Made by a program: the position numbers and the translations under genes
Shown: positions 1 to 6,519 of the stretch, piece by piece
How positions within the stretch are numbered: position 1 is the first letter of the stretch
Layout: every line of letters starts with the position of its first letter
Source: Paludibacteraceae bacterium
GTDB taxonomy: Bacteria; Bacteroidota; Bacteroidia; Bacteroidales; Paludibacteraceae
Length of the DNA stretch: 7,012 bases
Reading direction: 5' to 3'
Assembly (NCBI GenBank): GCA_017965125.1
Contig: JAGCQO010000076.1
Coordinates: forward strand, 1-7,012
The notes under the pieces: model-generated
Told to the model about the DNA's origin: nothing
The model's database searches: none
Seen by the model: the letters and a program-made list of their open reading frames with translations, nothing else

Positions 1-1441
1 GGGAAGAAAAAATAAGCAACTGCCTCTGTTAGAGAATGTTGAAATAACAGATGTGGCAGCCGAGGGAATGGCCATCGCCAAGACCGAAGACGGTGTCGTT
101 TTTGTGCCTTTTGTGGCTCCGGGCGACGTCGTTGACATTCAGGTGACAAGAAAAAAGCACAGCTACATGGAAGGACGTGCTGTGAGGTTTGAGAAATACT
201 CCGAGGAGCGCACAGAGCCTTTTTGCGAGCATTTCGGCACTTGCGGCGGATGCAAATGGCAGCACTTGCCTTACGACCGTCAGCTGTTCTATAAGCAGAA
301 GCAGATTATCGACAACTTGACACGCATAGGAAAGGTGGAGCTTCAGGATGTCAGACCGATTTTAGGCTCTGCCAAGACTCAGCTTTACAGAAACAAACTG
401 GAATTCTCGTTCTCTAACAAACGTTGGATGACGAGGGAGGAAATGGACGCTTTCAAGGCTAAGACCGAGGAAGGCGTTTCTGTGCCTCAGGCCGAACTGA
501 ACGGACTTGGCTTCCATATCCCTAAGCTTTTCGACAAGATTCTTGATATACGCAAATGCTGGCTCCAGGACGACATTCAGAACAGAATCCGCCTCGACAT
601 AAAGAAGTTCGCGACAGAAAACGACATTCCGTTCTTCGATCTCCGTGCGCAGACAGGTGCCCTGCGTGGCATCATCATCCGCACCTCTTCCACTGGCGAG
701 CTTATGGTTATCGTCATATTCTATGAGAATGACAAGGCGTTGATTGATAAGGTGATGAACCATCTGCGTGAAACCTTTGCTGAAATCACATCGCTCGTCT
801 ATATCGTTAATTCGAAAGTCAACGACAGCATAACCGACCAGGACGTAATCCTCTTCAGCGGACGAGATCACATCTTCGAGGAAATGGAAGGACTGAAGTT
901 CAAAATCGGACCTAAGTCGTTCTACCAGACCAACAGCACGCAAGCCTATGAACTCTACAAGGTGGCACGCGACTTTGCTGGACTCACTGGCGACGAGCTG
1001 GTTTACGACCTCTACACAGGAACCGGAACGATAGCCAACTTCGTGGCAAAGAAATGCCGCGAGGTCATCGGCATCGAGTATGTGCCTGAGGCTATCGAGG
1101 ACGCGAAGATAAACGCAAGCCTTAACGGACTGAACAACACGCAGTTCTATGCCGGCGACATGAAGGATATTCTCACTCAGGACTTCATAAACCAGCACGG
1201 TCGTCCTGACGTCATAATAACCGACCCGCCAAGAGCCGGAATGCACGACGACGTTATCAACACGATACTTTTCGCCGCGCCTAAGCGCATCGTTTACGTG
1301 AGCTGCAACCCTGCCACACAGGCACGCGACTTGGCTCTGCTCGATGGCGAATACGCAGTGAAAGTAGTCCAGCCGGTTGACATGTTCCCTCACACCCAGC
1401 ATGTGGAGAACGTTGTGCTGCTTGAAAAGCGCGAGAAATAA
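1..1441 (+). CDS. rlmD: 23S rRNA (uracil-5-)-methyltransferase RlmD, 5' end just outside window
   Basis: SAM-dependent RNA methyltransferase of the RumA/TrmA family, expected to make m5U in 23S rRNA (U1939 in E. coli numbering). The frame is open from base 2 (GRKNKQLPLLENVEITDV...), and base 1 is a G that would complete an ATG, so the protein is probably about 480 residues and nearly complete. Counting from that Met, an N-terminal TRAM domain spans about residues 10-65. Three iron-sulfur cysteines (FCEHFGTCGGC, spaced C-x5-C-x2-C) lie at 76, 82 and 85, with a fourth at about 187 (RKCW). The SAM-binding loop is YDLYTGTGT (about 336-344), followed by TDPPRAG. The catalytic nucleophile is the Cys of YVSCNP (about 436) and the general base is the Glu of HVENVVLLE (about 470). 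All key residues are present. It converges on coaE. The exact target uracil (RlmD versus an RlmCD-like enzyme) is inferred. Confidence 0.93.
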   Translation, partial: GRKNKQLPLLENVEITDVAAEGMAIAKTEDGVVFVPFVAPGDVVDIQVTRKKHSYMEGRAVRFEKYSEERTEPFCEHFGTCGGCKWQHLPYDRQLFYKQKQIIDNLTRIGKVELQDVRPILGSAKTQLYRNKLEFSFSNKRWMTREEMDAFKAKTEEGVSVPQAELNGLGFHIPKLFDKILDIRKCWLQDDIQNRIRLDIKKFATENDIPFFDLRAQTGALRGIIIRTSSTGELMVIVIFYENDKALIDKVMNHLRETFAEITSLVYIVNSKVNDSITDQDVILFSGRDHIFEEMEGLKFKIGPKSFYQTNSTQAYELYKVARDFAGLTGDELVYDLYTGTGTIANFVAKKCREVIGIEYVPEAIEDAKINASLNGLNNTQFYAGDMKDILTQDFINQHGRPDVIITDPPRAGMHDDVINTILFAAPKRIVYVSCNPATQARDLALLDGEYAVKVVQPVDMFPHTQHVENVVLLEKREK

Positions 1442-1460
1442 AGAGTTTGAAAGGACCTCA

Positions 1461-1506
1461 AAAAATAAACGGGCTGCGTTTTCGCAACCCGTTTTTTCGT
1501 TTTTTA
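1461..1506. terminator. bidirectional intrinsic terminator between rlmD and coaE
   Basis: The arms at 1467-1478 and 1483-1494 pair over 12 positions around a TTTT loop. The only imperfection is C1474/A1487, which becomes a G-U wobble when read from the minus strand. T-runs follow on the plus side (1492-1497 and 1500-1505), and an A-run at 1461-1465 gives a U-tract on the minus side. It lies in the 62-base gap between the convergent rlmD and coaE stops, so it can end both transcripts. Confidence 0.87.
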
Positions 1507-2085
1507 CAGCTGTGTTATGATTTTATCAATCTGCGGTGTCAGGAAATCGCCGTCGTTGTTCGTAACGATGAAATCGGCGGCCTCTGCCCTGTCCTTCTCC
1601 GCCATCTGCGAGTTTATCCTGGCTCGGGCGCTTTCCTCTGAGCATCCGTCACGTTGCACGATTCTTTTCAGCCGCACATCCTCTTGCGCACAGACCGTTA
1701 TGACTTTCTCCACGTGCTTTTTCAGCTCACATTCCAGGAGTATCGCGCTTTCCACGAACACGATGCCGTCTTTGCTCACCGCCTTTTCCGAGTACTCGAG
1801 GAAGTCTCTTGTCACAAACGGATGGATTATGGCGTTGGCTTTCTGCAGCTGGTCGGGATGGCCGAAAATGATGCTTGCAAACAGCGCCCTGTTCAGTGTG
1901 CCGTCTTCGTTGTAGATATGGCCGAACGCTTCCGTGAGCGCGGCTTTCAGGTGGCTGTCCGTAGCGCATAGGCGTTTCGAGTTCCAGTCTGCGTCATAGA
2001 CCTTGTAGCCCATAGCGCGGAGAATCCTGCTCACGACCGATTTTCCTGAGCCTATGCCGCCGGTTATGCCTACCCTTTTCGTCAT
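1504..2085 (-). CDS. coaE: dephospho-CoA kinase CoaE
   Basis: Cytoplasmic P-loop kinase that phosphorylates the 3'-hydroxyl of dephospho-CoA with ATP, the last step of coenzyme A synthesis. The 193 residues match the usual family length of about 200. The N-terminus MTKRVGITGGIGSGKS carries the Walker A loop at residues 9-16. The acidic DAD at 31-33 holds the expected catalytic Asp, IIHP lies at 86-89 and VESAILLE at 111-118 in the substrate region. The basic lid segment (RLKRIVQRDGCSEESARAR, about 138-156) and the ADFIVTNNDG core motif near the C-terminus are also present. It is the last gene of the nusB-yajC-ybbR-coaE operon, starting 4 bases after the ybbR stop (TAA GAAA ATG), so translational coupling is likely. 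Transcription should end at the hairpin just past its stop. Nothing is missing or unusual. Confidence 0.95.
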   Translation of the reverse strand: MTKRVGITGGIGSGKSVVSRILRAMGYKVYDADWNSKRLCATDSHLKAALTEAFGHIYNEDGTLNRALFASIIFGHPDQLQKANAIIHPFVTRDFLEYSEKAVSKDGIVFVESAILLECELKKHVEKVITVCAQEDVRLKRIVQRDGCSEESARARINSQMAEKDRAEAADFIVTNNDGDFLTPQIDKIITQL

Positions 2086-2089
2086 TTTC

Positions 2090-3064
2090 TTATTTATCCT
2101 CGATTATGTACTCGGCTCTGTCTGGAGTCATTCTGACCGAACTGACGAACGGCAGTTTGTGCGACTCCTTGAGTATGCAGATGTTTGTGCTGTCGTTGTT
2201 CGAAACGTCGGCGAAGACCTCAAAGTCGTCTGCCGTCACTTGTTTGTATCGGCTCAGTCCGACGTTGAAGGTTAAAGTGACTTCCGAAGGGAATGTTCTT
2301 AAACGCTTGCCGCTCTGTGTGTTGAGTGCTTGTATCGGCACAGTGACCGACTTCTCTGTAAACTGCTCTACGTCGATGTTCACGTTCACAGTCTTTGGGT
2401 CGGTCGTGATGTATTTCGGCCTGGCGAGTTCCGCGTTTATTCTCTGCGACTTATTCACATTGTTCAGCTTAACGCCCACGGTTTTTATCTCGCTTATGTC
2501 TGAAATCACATCCTTAGGTCCGAAGATGCTGATTGTGTCCGGACTGAAGCTCACCGGGCTTTTCAGCGTGAACTGTCTGCTGAGGTTTACGCTGCACACG
2601 AGCCTCACCGGCACGCGCTTCTGATAAAGCCGCTTGTAGCCCACGCTTATTTCCTTTGGATAGAATTGCTTTATGTCGGCTGTGCTTGGCAAAACGCCAG
2701 CCAAGCTCTTGTGGAGCTCCGACTGCAGAATGCTGAATTGTGTCGATGCGCTGTCGAAACGGCCGGCGAGGTCTATCTCTATCGCCAGAGTGTCCTCCTT
2801 GCGCCAGAAGTTCGCCAACTCGTTGAATCCGAGGTCGTTGACGCTGACCACAACATAGTTTGGCAAGCTGTTGGTCAAGACGTACGACTTCGGCGTGTTC
2901 TGGTACTCTATCTTCACCGTGATGTCCACAGTGTGCTTGTGGCTCAGCACGAACAGAAACCAGAAGAATGTCGATATAGCGACAAAAACAAGAAAGATTA
3001 GAACATTCCTTGACAACGGAATTCTAATCTTTCCCTTTTTCTCTGTGTTTATCCTCTGCTCCAT
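2090..3064 (-). CDS. YbbR-like (CdaR-type) membrane-anchored protein
   Basis: A protein of 324 residues with a short basic cytoplasmic start (about 1-20), one membrane helix (NVLIFLVFVAISTFFWFLFVL, about 20-40) and a large extracytoplasmic part rich in beta strands. That part looks like successive YbbR repeats: about 45-130, about 150-236 containing the typical DTISIFGPKDVISDISEIKT segment (176-195), and a third partial unit from about 240 (VTVPIQALNTQSGKRLRTFP). In Firmicutes the YbbR protein CdaR binds and regulates the diadenylate cyclase CdaA. No cyclase gene is present here, so that role is only a possibility. It sits between yajC and coaE, 30 bases after yajC, and an AGAAG just before the ATG may serve as a weak ribosome binding site. 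The family call is firm; the function in this lineage is not established from sequence. Confidence 0.88.
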   Translation of the reverse strand: MEQRINTEKKGKIRIPLSRNVLIFLVFVAISTFFWFLFVLSHKHTVDITVKIEYQNTPKSYVLTNSLPNYVVVSVNDLGFNELANFWRKEDTLAIEIDLAGRFDSASTQFSILQSELHKSLAGVLPSTADIKQFYPKEISVGYKRLYQKRVPVRLVCSVNLSRQFTLKSPVSFSPDTISIFGPKDVISDISEIKTVGVKLNNVNKSQRINAELARPKYITTDPKTVNVNIDVEQFTEKSVTVPIQALNTQSGKRLRTFPSEVTLTFNVGLSRYKQVTADDFEVFADVSNNDSTNICILKESHKLPFVSSVRMTPDRAEYIIEDK

Positions 3065-3094
3065 CTTCTATGAAATGGGATGCAACACTAATGC

Positions 3095-3409
3095 TTATTT
3101 CTTTTCCTCAGCCTGAGCAGGAACGGCGAACACGTTGCTCTTGTCCACGCTCACCTTTACGCCGTCGGCGATCTCGACCACGAAGTACTTCTCCTTTACT
3201 TCCTTCACCTTGCCGTAGATGCCGCCTGAAGTGATGACCTCAGTGCCGTTGGTTACTGACTCCTGGAATTTTCTTATTTCTTTCTGTCTTTTCTGTTGTG
3301 GACGGATGAGGAAGAAATAGAAAACAACGACCATCAACACGATCATCACTATGTTTCCCATTGTGCTTCCACCGCCCTGAGCTGCTTGAAGAAGAATTGA
3401 TAAATGCAT
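3095..3409 (-). CDS. yajC: preprotein translocase subunit YajC
   Basis: Small inner-membrane protein that associates with SecDF and the SecYEG translocon. The 104 residues match the family's usual length of about 85-110. A short periplasmic N-terminus (MHLSILLQAAQGGGS) leads into one membrane helix (about 18-35, IVMIVLMVVVFYFFLI). The signature RPQQKRQKE follows at 36-44, then a small cytoplasmic beta domain (VTNGTEVITSGGIYGKVKEV, about 52-71, then YFVVEIADGVKVSVDKS) and a charged tail ending EEKK. A second Met at residue 17 could be an alternative start, but the leading LLQAA-G segment resembles other Bacteroidota YajC proteins, so the first ATG is preferred. It is the second gene of the operon, 34 bases after nusB and 30 before ybbR. 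No clear Shine-Dalgarno is seen; the upstream stretch is A-rich on the coding strand. Confidence 0.94.
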   Translation of the reverse strand: MHLSILLQAAQGGGSTMGNIVMIVLMVVVFYFFLIRPQQKRQKEIRKFQESVTNGTEVITSGGIYGKVKEVKEKYFVVEIADGVKVSVDKSNVFAVPAQAEEKK

Positions 3410-3443
3410 TTTCTTAGTTTTAAGTTGTTAATATTCAGTTTGG

Positions 3444-4406
3444 TTATTTGTTCGAAACGATTTTCACCTTTGTCAGCTTGTTTTTTGCAGTCAGGTCCTT
3501 TACTATGTTGTCCATGACTCCGTTGATAAACGCAGGCGATTTGTCCGACGAGTATGACTTCGAGAGTTCTATGTACTCGTTCATTGTCACGTTGACCGGT
3601 ATCGTCGGGAAGTTCAGCAACTCCGTCACCGCTATCAGCAGTATGGTCTTGTCCATGAAAGCCACACGGTCGATGACCCATCCCGTCGTGTTCTTGTCGA
3701 TAATCTCAGTGTACTCGTCCTTGTTGATGAGCGCGCTGCGAAACAACTTCACGCCGAACGCTTCGTCCTCCTCTTCGCGGTACATAGGCAGGAGCTTCTG
3801 CGTCGCGCCGGTCTCCTCGTCCATTCTCCTTATCGTCTTCAGCACAAAGCTGAGCACAACGTCCATATCGTCGTTCCAGAATATGCTGTAGTCTTCGAGC
3901 ATCGACTCGAGCGACTCGCTTTCTGCCACAAAGTCTCTTATGAGCGTGCGCCACACTTCCCTGTCGTCGTCGTAAGTGACGCTTTCCGCCTCCATGTACT
4001 TCTTGTAGCACTCCTGCGCCTGTATGAACTCATACATGTCCTTGAGTATCTCCGGGTAATTCTCCGACCATGAGAATTTATAGTCGGATATATAGTCCTG
4101 AAGGTCGAGGTTCGACTTCAGCACAGCAGCGAACTTGTTGTCGATGAATCTGGTGTTCGGATTAAGGTCTTCCTCTGTAGGCAGATTCTTGTGCTTCGCC
4201 GCGTCTATTCTTTGTGCTATGTATTCAGTCTCATCGACTATGAGAAGAAGCAGGTAGTTGTAAAGAGAATATGTCTGCTGGATGCTGAACTTTAGGTTCT
4301 TCACAGCCTTGTCTATGGATGGAGACTGGTTATTGAGCTGCTCGTAAACGCTTTGCAGCACCTTCTTGCGCAGAAGGACTCGGTTGATGATTGCCTGGTT
4401 TGTCAC
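3444..4406 (-). CDS. nusB: transcription antitermination factor NusB, long Bacteroidota form, GTG start
   Basis: RNA-binding protein that, with NusE (S10), forms the antitermination complex on boxA of rRNA transcripts. At 320 residues it is more than twice E. coli NusB (139 residues). The N-terminal helix is NusB-like (NRVLLRKKVLQSVYEQL, about 8-24), followed by the SLYNYLLLLIVDETEYIAQR helix (47-66). A long, acidic, helical middle part (about 70-240) comes next, and the canonical C-terminal half (DRVAFMDKTILLIAVTELLN, 246-265; IPVNVTMNEYIELSKSYSSD, 269-288; PAFINGVMDNIV) closes the domain. The start is GTG at 4406; an in-frame TGA lies two codons upstream, so no earlier start exists in this frame. 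Long NusB proteins of about 300 residues are usual in this phylum. It leads the nusB-yajC-ybbR-coaE operon and is divergent from the PUR gene. Confidence 0.9.
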   Translation of the reverse strand: MTNQAIINRVLLRKKVLQSVYEQLNNQSPSIDKAVKNLKFSIQQTYSLYNYLLLLIVDETEYIAQRIDAAKHKNLPTEEDLNPNTRFIDNKFAAVLKSNLDLQDYISDYKFSWSENYPEILKDMYEFIQAQECYKKYMEAESVTYDDDREVWRTLIRDFVAESESLESMLEDYSIFWNDDMDVVLSFVLKTIRRMDEETGATQKLLPMYREEEDEAFGVKLFRSALINKDEYTEIIDKNTTGWVIDRVAFMDKTILLIAVTELLNFPTIPVNVTMNEYIELSKSYSSDKSPAFINGVMDNIVKDLTAKNKLTKVKIVSNK

Positions 4407-4445
4407 TTTTCAAAGAGCTTATTTGATGATTTATGTTTTTATGCC

Positions 4446-4464
4446 GTGTGATACTGGCTCACAC
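4446..4464. repeat. GTGTGA-N7-TCACAC inverted repeat at the nusB leader
   Basis: Two perfect 6-base arms (4446-4451 and 4459-4464) flank a 7-base centre. The repeat starts only 7 bases beyond the candidate nusB minus-7 element, so it falls at or just after the predicted transcription start, about 40 bases before the GTG codon. It could be an operator (the arms resemble CRP half-sites, but with a 7-base rather than 6-base spacer) or a hairpin at the 5' end of the mRNA. The repeat is seen directly; its function is inferred. Confidence 0.5.
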
Positions 4465-4470
4465 AACGCG

Positions 4471-4487
4471 CAAATATAGCAAAAATA
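4471..4487 (-). promoter_or_regulatory. candidate promoter elements of the nusB operon
   Basis: On the minus strand the sequence contains TATTTTTG (4487-4480) and TATATTTG (4478-4471). Both match the Bacteroidota minus-7 pattern TAnnTTTG. No clear TTTG minus-33 box lies 19-21 bases upstream of either; only a T-run at 4500-4495 is nearby. The leader from the proximal element to the nusB GTG would be about 60 bases. Confidence 0.5.
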
Positions 4488-4510
4488 CATGAAGAAAAAA
4501 GCCGTTTCTC

Positions 4511-4541
4511 TTTGATGTATCAATAAAAAATATGAAATTTG
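4511..4541 (+). promoter_or_regulatory. candidate promoter of the PUR/DUF3276 gene
   Basis: TTTG at 4511-4514 is followed after 19 bases by GAAATTTG at 4534-4541, which matches TAnnTTTG at all but the first base. Spacing and orientation fit the Bacteroidota sigma-ABfr promoter pattern. Transcription would start near 4546-4548 and leave a leader of about 50 bases that is A/T-rich and has no clear Shine-Dalgarno, as is common in this phylum. Confidence 0.5.
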
Positions 4542-4596
4542 GAAACCTTTTAGGGGTAATATTTAAGGAATTTTTGTTGAAACTTTTTAAAAACAG

Positions 4597-5004
4597 ATGA
4601 AAATGGAAGAAAACAATCAGGCAAGAGAACAGAAAGACCAGGAGATCATCTACTCACGCTCTATCAAGGCTGGTAAGAGAATTTATTACCTGGATGTGAA
4701 AAGAAACAGAAAGGGCGAGCTTTATCTTGCTATAACAGAGAGCAAGAAAGTGGTCAACGGATTCGACGAGAATGCGCAAGTCACATACGAGAAGCACAAG
4801 ATATTCCTTTACAGAGAGGACTTCGAGAAGTTCGAGGACGGCATCAACGACGTCATGGGGTTCATACGCCGCGAAGAGCCAGCTTCCGAGAACCACTACG
4901 AGTACAAGAGCGAACGCGTAGGCAACGAATACAAGAACGAGGCTTCTGAAAGCGCTACCGAAGAGCCTTTCTCATTCAAAATCGACGAGTTCGAGGATAA
5001 ATAA
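4597..5004 (+). CDS. PUR family DNA/RNA-binding protein (DUF3276)
   Basis: Small nucleic-acid-binding protein of the PUR-alpha-like DUF3276 family, found across Bacteroidota and related to the Borrelia PUR-domain protein. Of its 135 residues, about 18-92 form the PUR fold. This includes IYSRSIKAGKRIYYLDVKRN (18-37), the strand LYLAITESKKVV (42-53) and the helix-forming HKIFLYREDFEKFEDGINDVMGFI (67-90). The N-terminus is a short polar lead (MKMEENNQAREQKDQE). The C-terminal tail (about 93-135) looks disordered, rich in Glu, Ser and Asn, and ends in an acidic aromatic patch, FSFKIDEFEDK. Translation may start at the ATG at 4597 or at 4603 (MEENNQ); the second resembles homologous starts more closely, but sequence alone does not decide. 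The gene is monocistronic, divergent from nusB, with its own promoter and terminator. The family is firm; the cellular role is unknown. Confidence 0.9.
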   Translation: MKMEENNQAREQKDQEIIYSRSIKAGKRIYYLDVKRNRKGELYLAITESKKVVNGFDENAQVTYEKHKIFLYREDFEKFEDGINDVMGFIRREEPASENHYEYKSERVGNEYKNEASESATEEPFSFKIDEFEDK

Positions 5005-5026
5005 TCCCACAATTTCTCAATATAAG

Positions 5027-5063
5027 AATCCCTGCCCCATTTGCGGAGCAGGGATTTTTTGTT
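5027..5063 (+). terminator. intrinsic terminator of the PUR gene
   Basis: The arms AATCCCTGC (5027-5035) and GCAGGGATT (5048-5056) pair perfectly over 9 bases around a 12-base centre, whose CC/GG can add two more pairs past a mismatch. A T-run follows at 5055-5060, then G and TTT. It lies 22 bases after the PUR stop codon. Read from the minus strand, the hairpin could also serve the ATPase gene ending at 5101, but the U-tract on that side is weak. Confidence 0.87.
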
Positions 5064-5100
5064 TATAATCGGTCATTAAGCGGGAGTCTATATATTGCTG

Positions 5101-6432
5101 TTACAGAAATTGCGTCATATAGACAGGAAGCAAGTTGGTTTCCTTGTCTTTCTTCATGTCTTTGGTGTAAATCAAATAACGGTTCTCTATCTTGCTTGAG
5201 AACTTTTCGCAGAATGCGTCAAGTGATGCGTGGGTATTGTATCCGGAAGATTTCACCTCTATCGGACATATTTTGCTTCCGCGCGACAGCAGAAAGTCTA
5301 TTTCATAATTATGGGTTTCATCCTTCGCCCAAGTGTAATAGAAAAGTTTGTTGCCTGCCGCTGTGAGCATTTGCGCTATTATGTTCTCATACACATAACC
5401 GAGATTGGAACTGAGCTTATCGTTCAGTAGTTTTTGATATATCACATTCTCGGTGTGGCTCTTATCCCAGAAAGCAAGTGTGACGAACAGACCTGTGTCT
5501 GCGCAGAATATCTTGAATTTGGATATGTCTTTTGTCAACGACATGCCTACATTCGGGTCGTTTGAGTGATATGAGAAAAGCGTCGTTTTGCTGTCCTCAA
5601 GGTTTTTCAGCAACTCCATCAGTTTGTTCTCATCCACATCACCGAGCACTGAGTAAGGCTTATAGCGGTTGCTCGTCTGGCTCAATTGGGATGGTATTTC
5701 CATAAAAAGGGTTTCCAGACGTCCCGAGGGGTCAAGCTTCTGAAAATCATCCTGATAGAGCTTTATGATATTGCGCTTTACAATATCGACTCTGCTGAAG
5801 TTATTAGTTTCGATATATGCTTCAACAGCCTGCGGCATACCGCCCACAAGCATATAAAGCCTGAAGTCTCGCATTTTTTCACGATGAGCATTGTCAAGCG
5901 GGAGTTTTTTCTCATAGAATGTCCTGAGCAACGGGATGGTCGCTTCGTCCCCCAACGCCCAGCGGAATTCCTCGAAGTCCATCGGGTAAAGCGTCACGCG
6001 CTCCTCTTCGCTCGGGATTGTGATGCTTTTCGTGTTCTTCTTTATGCTTATGAGCGAACCTGTTTCTATGTAATCGTAACGACCATCCTTCACCAGATAC
6101 TTTATGGCTTGCCTTGCTGCCGGACAGTTCTGCACCTCGTCGAATATAATGACCGACTTGCGCTCTTTCAAAACCACATTATATATCGTCTGGAGCTGGA
6201 GGAAAATGAAATCCTTATCCATGAGATTGTTAAACAAGGACTTCACGTCTTCCGAAGCCTCATTGAAGTCTATGAGTATGTATGACTCATATTCGTTTTG
6301 CGCAAACTGCTCCACGAGCGTTGATTTTCCGACACGGCGCGCGCCTTCGACCAGCATGGCTGTCTTGCCGTTCTGGGAGTTCTTCCATTCCAAAAGTTTG
6401 CTATAAAGTTTACGCTTGAATGCTCGTTTCAT
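5101..6432 (-). CDS. ATP-binding protein, AAA_14 ATPase with DUF4143 nuclease-like C-terminus
   Basis: A cytoplasmic P-loop ATPase of the type that occurs in many copies in Bacteroidota genomes; its biological role is not established. Of 443 residues, the N-terminal AAA_14 domain (about 20-160) has Walker A GARRVGKST (30-38), Walker B VIIFDEVQ (94-101) and a sensor-like ETGSLISI (123-130). A helical middle part carries LVGGMPQAV (195-203). The C-terminal DUF4143 domain (about 215-400) holds FCADTGLF (309-316), GYVYEN (345-350), YEIDFLL (376-382) and CPIEVKSS (389-396). E349, D379, E392 and K394 are arranged like the active site of PD-(D/E)XK nucleases. The ATG is followed by MKRAFKRKLYSKL, usual for the family. 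No toxin, antitoxin or restriction partner lies beside it. Two identical repeats and a candidate promoter lie upstream. Length and motifs indicate an intact gene. Confidence 0.9.
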   Translation of the reverse strand: MKRAFKRKLYSKLLEWKNSQNGKTAMLVEGARRVGKSTLVEQFAQNEYESYILIDFNEASEDVKSLFNNLMDKDFIFLQLQTIYNVVLKERKSVIIFDEVQNCPAARQAIKYLVKDGRYDYIETGSLISIKKNTKSITIPSEEERVTLYPMDFEEFRWALGDEATIPLLRTFYEKKLPLDNAHREKMRDFRLYMLVGGMPQAVEAYIETNNFSRVDIVKRNIIKLYQDDFQKLDPSGRLETLFMEIPSQLSQTSNRYKPYSVLGDVDENKLMELLKNLEDSKTTLFSYHSNDPNVGMSLTKDISKFKIFCADTGLFVTLAFWDKSHTENVIYQKLLNDKLSSNLGYVYENIIAQMLTAAGNKLFYYTWAKDETHNYEIDFLLSRGSKICPIEVKSSGYNTHASLDAFCEKFSSKIENRYLIYTKDMKKDKETNLLPVYMTQFL

Positions 6433-6463
6433 AACCTTTTTATTAAGTGCTTGATTATGAACA

Positions 6464-6471
6464 CAAAAATA
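6464..6471 (-). promoter_or_regulatory. candidate minus-7 element of the ATPase gene
   Basis: On the minus strand this reads TATTTTTG, a full match to TAnnTTTG, about 30 bases before the ATPase ATG. The region where a minus-33 box would lie has only TTTTC (6498-6494), at a spacing of about 22 bases. That segment is inside the first of the two 25-base repeats, so a protein bound to the repeat would cover the upstream half of this promoter. Confidence 0.45.
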
Positions 6472-6486
6472 CTATATTATTTTCAA

Positions 6487-6511
6487 TTTATCCGAAAATA
6501 CGGAAATGTTT
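6487..6511. repeat. 25-base direct repeat, copy 1 (TCCG-N6-CGGA)
   Basis: Exactly identical to 6520-6544. The core TATCCGAAAATACGGAAA contains the interrupted palindrome TCCG-AAAATA-CGGA (6491-6504). It lies about 55-79 bases upstream of the ATPase start codon and overlaps the likely minus-33 region of the proximal promoter. This placement suggests an operator; the binding protein is unknown. Confidence 0.8.
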
Positions 6512-6519
6512 TTATGTGT

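Noticed and set aside
362..1402. 346-codon open frame on the minus strand inside rlmD
   Set aside because: It lies wholly antisense to a confident RlmD with all catalytic motifs, and its translation shows no recognisable domain. It is a by-product of the codon bias of rlmD.
1447..1641. Small plus-strand frame starting just after rlmD
   Set aside because: It runs through the terminator hairpin and into antisense coaE.
2106..2624. 172-codon plus-strand frame within ybbR
   Set aside because: It is antisense to the YbbR repeats. The hydrophobic look of its translation comes from the reverse complement of the beta-rich coding sequence.
3448..3891. 147-codon plus-strand frame within nusB
   Set aside because: It is Ser/Thr-rich antisense to the conserved C-terminal NusB domain, with no independent support.
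4446..4464. Classical CRP site
   Set aside because: The arms fit TGTGA/TCACA but the spacer is 7 bases, not 6, so it is reported as an inverted repeat without naming the regulator.
4569..4576. AATTTTTG as a minus-7 element for the PUR gene
   Set aside because: It has no TTTG box at the right spacing and would leave a leader of only about 15 bases. The pair at 4511-4514 and 4534-4541 fits better.
5686..6285. 199-codon open frame on the plus strand inside the ATPase gene
   Set aside because: It is antisense to the Walker and DUF4143 coding sequence, has no domain and no promoter context.
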